DNA of 8,223 nt from an uncultured bacterium (lineage in GTDB: Bacteria; Cyanobacteriota; Vampirovibrionia; Gastranaerophilales; Gastranaerophilaceae), in contig CAQTPN010000048.1 in assembly GCA_948888345.1 (NCBI GenBank), positions 1 through 8,223 of the forward strand, given 5' to 3'. The notes beneath the pieces were generated by a model. That model was given only the letters and a program-made list of their open reading frames with translations, was not told the origin of the DNA and made no database searches. Below are positions 6,131 through 8,223 of this stretch, in pieces (within the stretch, counting starts at the first letter, position 1; every line of letters starts with the position of its first letter). The translations under genes and the position numbers were made by a program.

Positions 6131-6139
6131 TGGTATAAT
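6131..6139 (+). promoter_or_regulatory. Extended -10 promoter of the glycosyltransferase
   Basis: TGGTATAAT is a perfect extended -10 (TGnTATAAT). No good -35 lies 16-18 bases upstream, which is normal for extended -10 promoters. Initiation is expected near 6146. This matters for the gene start: the in-frame TTG at 6128 would lie upstream of the transcript, whereas ATG 6163 is correctly placed. Confidence 0.6.
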
Positions 6140-6150
6140 TTTTCAAAAAA

Positions 6151-6165
6151 AAGGAAACTTATATG
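6151..6165 (+). promoter_or_regulatory. Ribosome-binding site and ATG that set the glycosyltransferase start
   Basis: AAGGA at 6151-6155 stands 7 bases before ATG 6163-6165, close to ideal. It is the only well-placed start signal between the promoter and the conserved body of the protein. Read without a repeat change, it yields only a 16-residue peptide (MFNISGLS followed by Arg-Glu repeats) ending at TAG 6211-6213. Confidence 0.65.
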
Positions 6166-7147
6166 TTCAATATTTCGGGTTTATCGAGAGAGAGAGAGAG
6201 AGAGAGAGAGTAGAAAAACCATTGTAATTTTTAATATCTATGGCCTTGGTGATGTGCTTTTAAATAATTCTCTCTGTCAAAATATTAAAAATTTTTATCC
6301 TGATTCAAGATTAGTTTTTGTTGCAGATAAGCCTTTTGAGGAAGCTGCAAAATACCAAAAGGGAGTTGATGAAGTTGTAGTTTATGATAAAAATGGTAAG
6401 AATAAGGGCAGCATCATAGCTCCATTGCTCTTTGCATTAAAATTTCCATATAAAAATATCTTTGCAATTTTCATTACATACAGAAACGGAAGAAGCCTCA
6501 CGATTGCAAGAATATTGAGGCCAAAACATTTATTTGCCGTTAAGAAAGAAAAATATCCTGTTGATATAAAAATACAAGAAAAGCATAATAAAATGCTTAC
6601 CCTTTTAGTTGATAAAGAGATAAAAAATTACCCTATATGTTATAATATCCCCGATTGTATAAAAAATACAACAAAAAATAAATTTAGTTTGCCTGATAAA
6701 TATGTGGTTTTATGCTGCATAAGCAAAAAAGTTTCAAAAGATATGCCCCTAAATACGACGGTGGATTTGATAAGAAAAATTAACTCAGAGACAGGCTATA
6801 CAGTAGTTTTTATAGGTGCCGGAAGCAATACAAAACAATATGCGGAAGAAATAGAAAAATGCGAAAATAATTTTATAAATTTAACTAATAAAACAACAAT
6901 TTCTGAACTTGCAGATATTATATCAAATAGTATTGGCTTAATAAGTGTAGATACAGGAGTTATGCATCTCGGTGCTTCTCTTCAGGTGCCGGTAGCTGCT
7001 GTTTTCTACGAGCAGCAATCAATAACATGCTGGGCCCCATCAAAAGAATTATACAATTGTACAATTATTTCAAATAGTCAAACTGCTGAAAATATATTGT
7101 CTGCTTTTCAAAAACTAATTCAAAAAGAAACTGTTCAAGCGGAATAA
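6163..7147 (+). CDS. Family-9 (heptosyltransferase-like) glycosyltransferase, probably phase-variable, OFF as sequenced
   Basis: The body matches GT9 enzymes, which add heptose or related sugars to lipopolysaccharide-type cores on the cytoplasmic face. It has an N-terminal Rossmann strand and loop IVIFNIYGLGDVLLNN (the family's GD motif), a linker to the second domain near GAGSN, and the C-terminal donor-site block SVDTGVMHLGASLQVPVAAVF followed by CWAP. ATG 6163 with its good ribosome site is out of frame with this body, because an (AG)12 tract at 6187-6210 lies between them. One more unit (13) or two fewer (10) fuses them; the 13-unit form gives 328 residues, reading MFNISGLS, four Arg-Glu pairs, then SRKTIV. 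A TTG at 6128 is in frame with the body but precedes the predicted transcription start. No in-frame start lies between the tract and the GD motif. The sugar and acceptor cannot be told from sequence. The patatin-like gene follows 53 bases downstream. Confidence 0.85.
6186..6210 (+). repeat. (AG)12 dinucleotide repeat inside the glycosyltransferase coding start
   Basis: Twenty-five bases of uninterrupted GA/AG alternation, eight codons after the ATG. Tracts like this change length by slipped-strand mispairing at replication and switch genes on and off in many host-associated bacteria. As 2-base units do not divide by three, each unit change moves the frame. Twelve units give a stop at 6211-6213; thirteen or ten would give the full enzyme. 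Confidence 0.95.
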
Positions 7148-7200
7148 TTTTTGCATCTGATAGCGGATGTATATTTTCAATATTGTTATAGAATAGGGAA

Positions 7201-8223
7201 ATGGAATGTAATTTGGAATATTTTTGTATACTTGGCGGCGGCGGTATAAGAGGCTGTTCTTATACCGGTGTATTGAAAGCTATTGAAGAATTGAATTTAA
7301 AAATTACCGGCTGGGCCGGTTCATCTATAGGGGCTGTGGTTGCAACTCTTTATGCAGCCGGATATACGGCAGATGAAATTGATATTGTTTTTAAAGATAT
7401 TAATATTGATTTTTTCAAAGATATTAATTTAAACCTCGGCAAAAACTTCGCGCTTTCAAAAGGCGGATATTTTTATGATTGGATGAGGGATAAAATTGAA
7501 AGCAAATTTTACGGGGAAAGTTATATAAAAGGAAAAATGGCACCTGTAACTTTTAAAGATTTGGATAAAGAAATTGTAATATTTTCCGTAAATTTAAGAT
7601 ATTTAAATTTCTATGAATTTTCTAAACAAAAAACACCGGATGCTGAAATTGCAAGTGCGGTAAGAGCATCTGTCAGTATGCCGGGGCTTTATAAGCCTGT
7701 TATGAATGGCAGAGACTGCCTTGTAGATGGCGATTTAGTTAAATGTGCTCCTCTTTGGAGGGTTAGTGATACTATTAAAAATATAGAAAGCAGAATTTTG
7801 GAATTCAGGCTTGAAGATAATGAAACTGAAAAAGATATTACAAATACTGCCGGATATTTAAATGCCGTATATAATGCTATTTCAGGGTTTGCAACAGATT
7901 ATATTATAGATTTATATAAAGATAAGGATAAATTTGATTATATTAAAATTAATCTGCCGGATATTTCGGTTGTAGATTTTATGATATCGGGCGATAAAAA
8001 GGCTGAGATGGCACGTATCGGCTATGATACTACAAAAGAATATTTCAATAATGTGTATCCTAAAAAAAGAAAACGCCTTTTTAATACTTATTATGAAATT
8101 GAATTATTATTGTTAAAAATTAAAACAGAAATTGAGAAAGATAGAATTAAGCACGCCTATATTATTTTGATGGAGCTAATGTCTTTTTTGTGTGAACATA
8201 AAAAACTTATTGATATTAAGATT
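7201..8223 (+). CDS. Patatin-like phospholipase (3' end beyond window)
   Basis: Open from ATG 7201 to the window edge (341 codons, no stop). It shows the patatin lipase signature: oxyanion loop GGGGIRG (12-18), nucleophile elbow GSSIG (40-44, Ser42) and the catalytic aspartate of the Ser-Asp dyad in VDGD (D176). These enzymes hydrolyse acyl esters of phospholipids or neutral lipids. There is no signal peptide or membrane segment in the visible part, so it is either cytosolic or exported by another route. Residues beyond about 200 are the usual variable C-terminal part, ending in Lys-rich helices. The start is constrained by an in-frame TAG at 7189-7191. AGGGAA directly precedes the ATG, which is closer than normal; TTG 7213 (12 bases after AGGGAA) is an alternative start that keeps all motifs. 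It follows the glycosyltransferase in the same direction and may be co-transcribed. Confidence 0.9.
   Translation, partial: MECNLEYFCILGGGGIRGCSYTGVLKAIEELNLKITGWAGSSIGAVVATLYAAGYTADEIDIVFKDINIDFFKDINLNLGKNFALSKGGYFYDWMRDKIESKFYGESYIKGKMAPVTFKDLDKEIVIFSVNLRYLNFYEFSKQKTPDAEIASAVRASVSMPGLYKPVMNGRDCLVDGDLVKCAPLWRVSDTIKNIESRILEFRLEDNETEKDITNTAGYLNAVYNAISGFATDYIIDLYKDKDKFDYIKINLPDISVVDFMISGDKKAEMARIGYDTTKEYFNNVYPKKRKRLFNTYYEIELLLLKIKTEIEKDRIKHAYIILMELMSFLCEHKKLIDIKI

Noticed and set aside
6128..6162. TTG 6128 as the start of the glycosyltransferase, giving one continuous frame
   Set aside because: It overlaps the position just upstream of the extended -10 (6131-6139), so it should not be in the transcript; it has no ribosome site; and the resulting extension is unlike GT9 N-termini.
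7153..7170. Hairpin GCATC...GATGT after the glycosyltransferase as a terminator
   Set aside because: Only 5 base pairs, one of them G-T, with an 8-base loop and no following T-run.

Overview
The window is AT-rich bacterial DNA and looks like a gut member of the Vampirovibrionophyceae/Melainabacteria (Gastranaerophilales-type) lineage. That placement is an inference. It rests on low GC, AAA/TTA-rich codon use, and several proteins with short N/Q/S/K-rich N-termini ending in a Phe-Gly-type motif (SFG, SFLG, TFG), a style I associate with that group. No rRNA or phylogenetic marker is present to confirm it.

Layout. At the left edge is the 5' part of a minus-strand tRNA-Met (CAU), cut by the window end. 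Next comes a minus-strand cassette, read from right to left: a pentapeptide-repeat protein (4612-3524); a HAD-superfamily phosphatase-like protein (3533-2115, overlapping the first gene by 10 bases) with a probable frameshifted membrane tail (to 1921); and a protein-kinase-fold protein (1908-254). The spacing is that of one operon, with a promoter-like sequence just upstream at about 4639. A short structured sequence resembling the 5' half and leader of the tRNA lies at 4701-4750, so tRNA-like sequence flanks the cassette on both sides. To the right is leuC (6024-4783), the isopropylmalate dehydratase large subunit, without leuD beside it. A divergent promoter region (6025-6162) separates leuC from a plus-strand pair: a family-9 (heptosyltransferase-like) glycosyltransferase (6163-7147) and a patatin-like phospholipase (7201 to beyond the window).

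The most striking signals are changes of reading frame at simple repeats. (1) The glycosyltransferase has a good promoter, Shine-Dalgarno and ATG, but an (AG)12 tract right after the start puts the body out of frame. Thirteen or ten units would restore it, which is the hallmark of a phase-variable surface-polysaccharide gene in the OFF state. (2) The phosphatase-like gene ends at an A7 run reading A_AAA_AAA. A -1 shift there adds 66 residues with a transmembrane helix, and that tail has no start codon of its own. (3) The kinase gene is split by another A7 run (A_AAA_AAT), where a -1 shift joins an N-terminal leader to the kinase domain. Both A7 sites would be repaired by one extra A, so programmed frameshifting, polymerase slippage and a systematic homopolymer error all have to be considered.

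The cassette pairs a kinase fold with a phosphatase fold and a beta-helix pentapeptide protein, all carrying related N-terminal tags. I do not recognise it as a described system.
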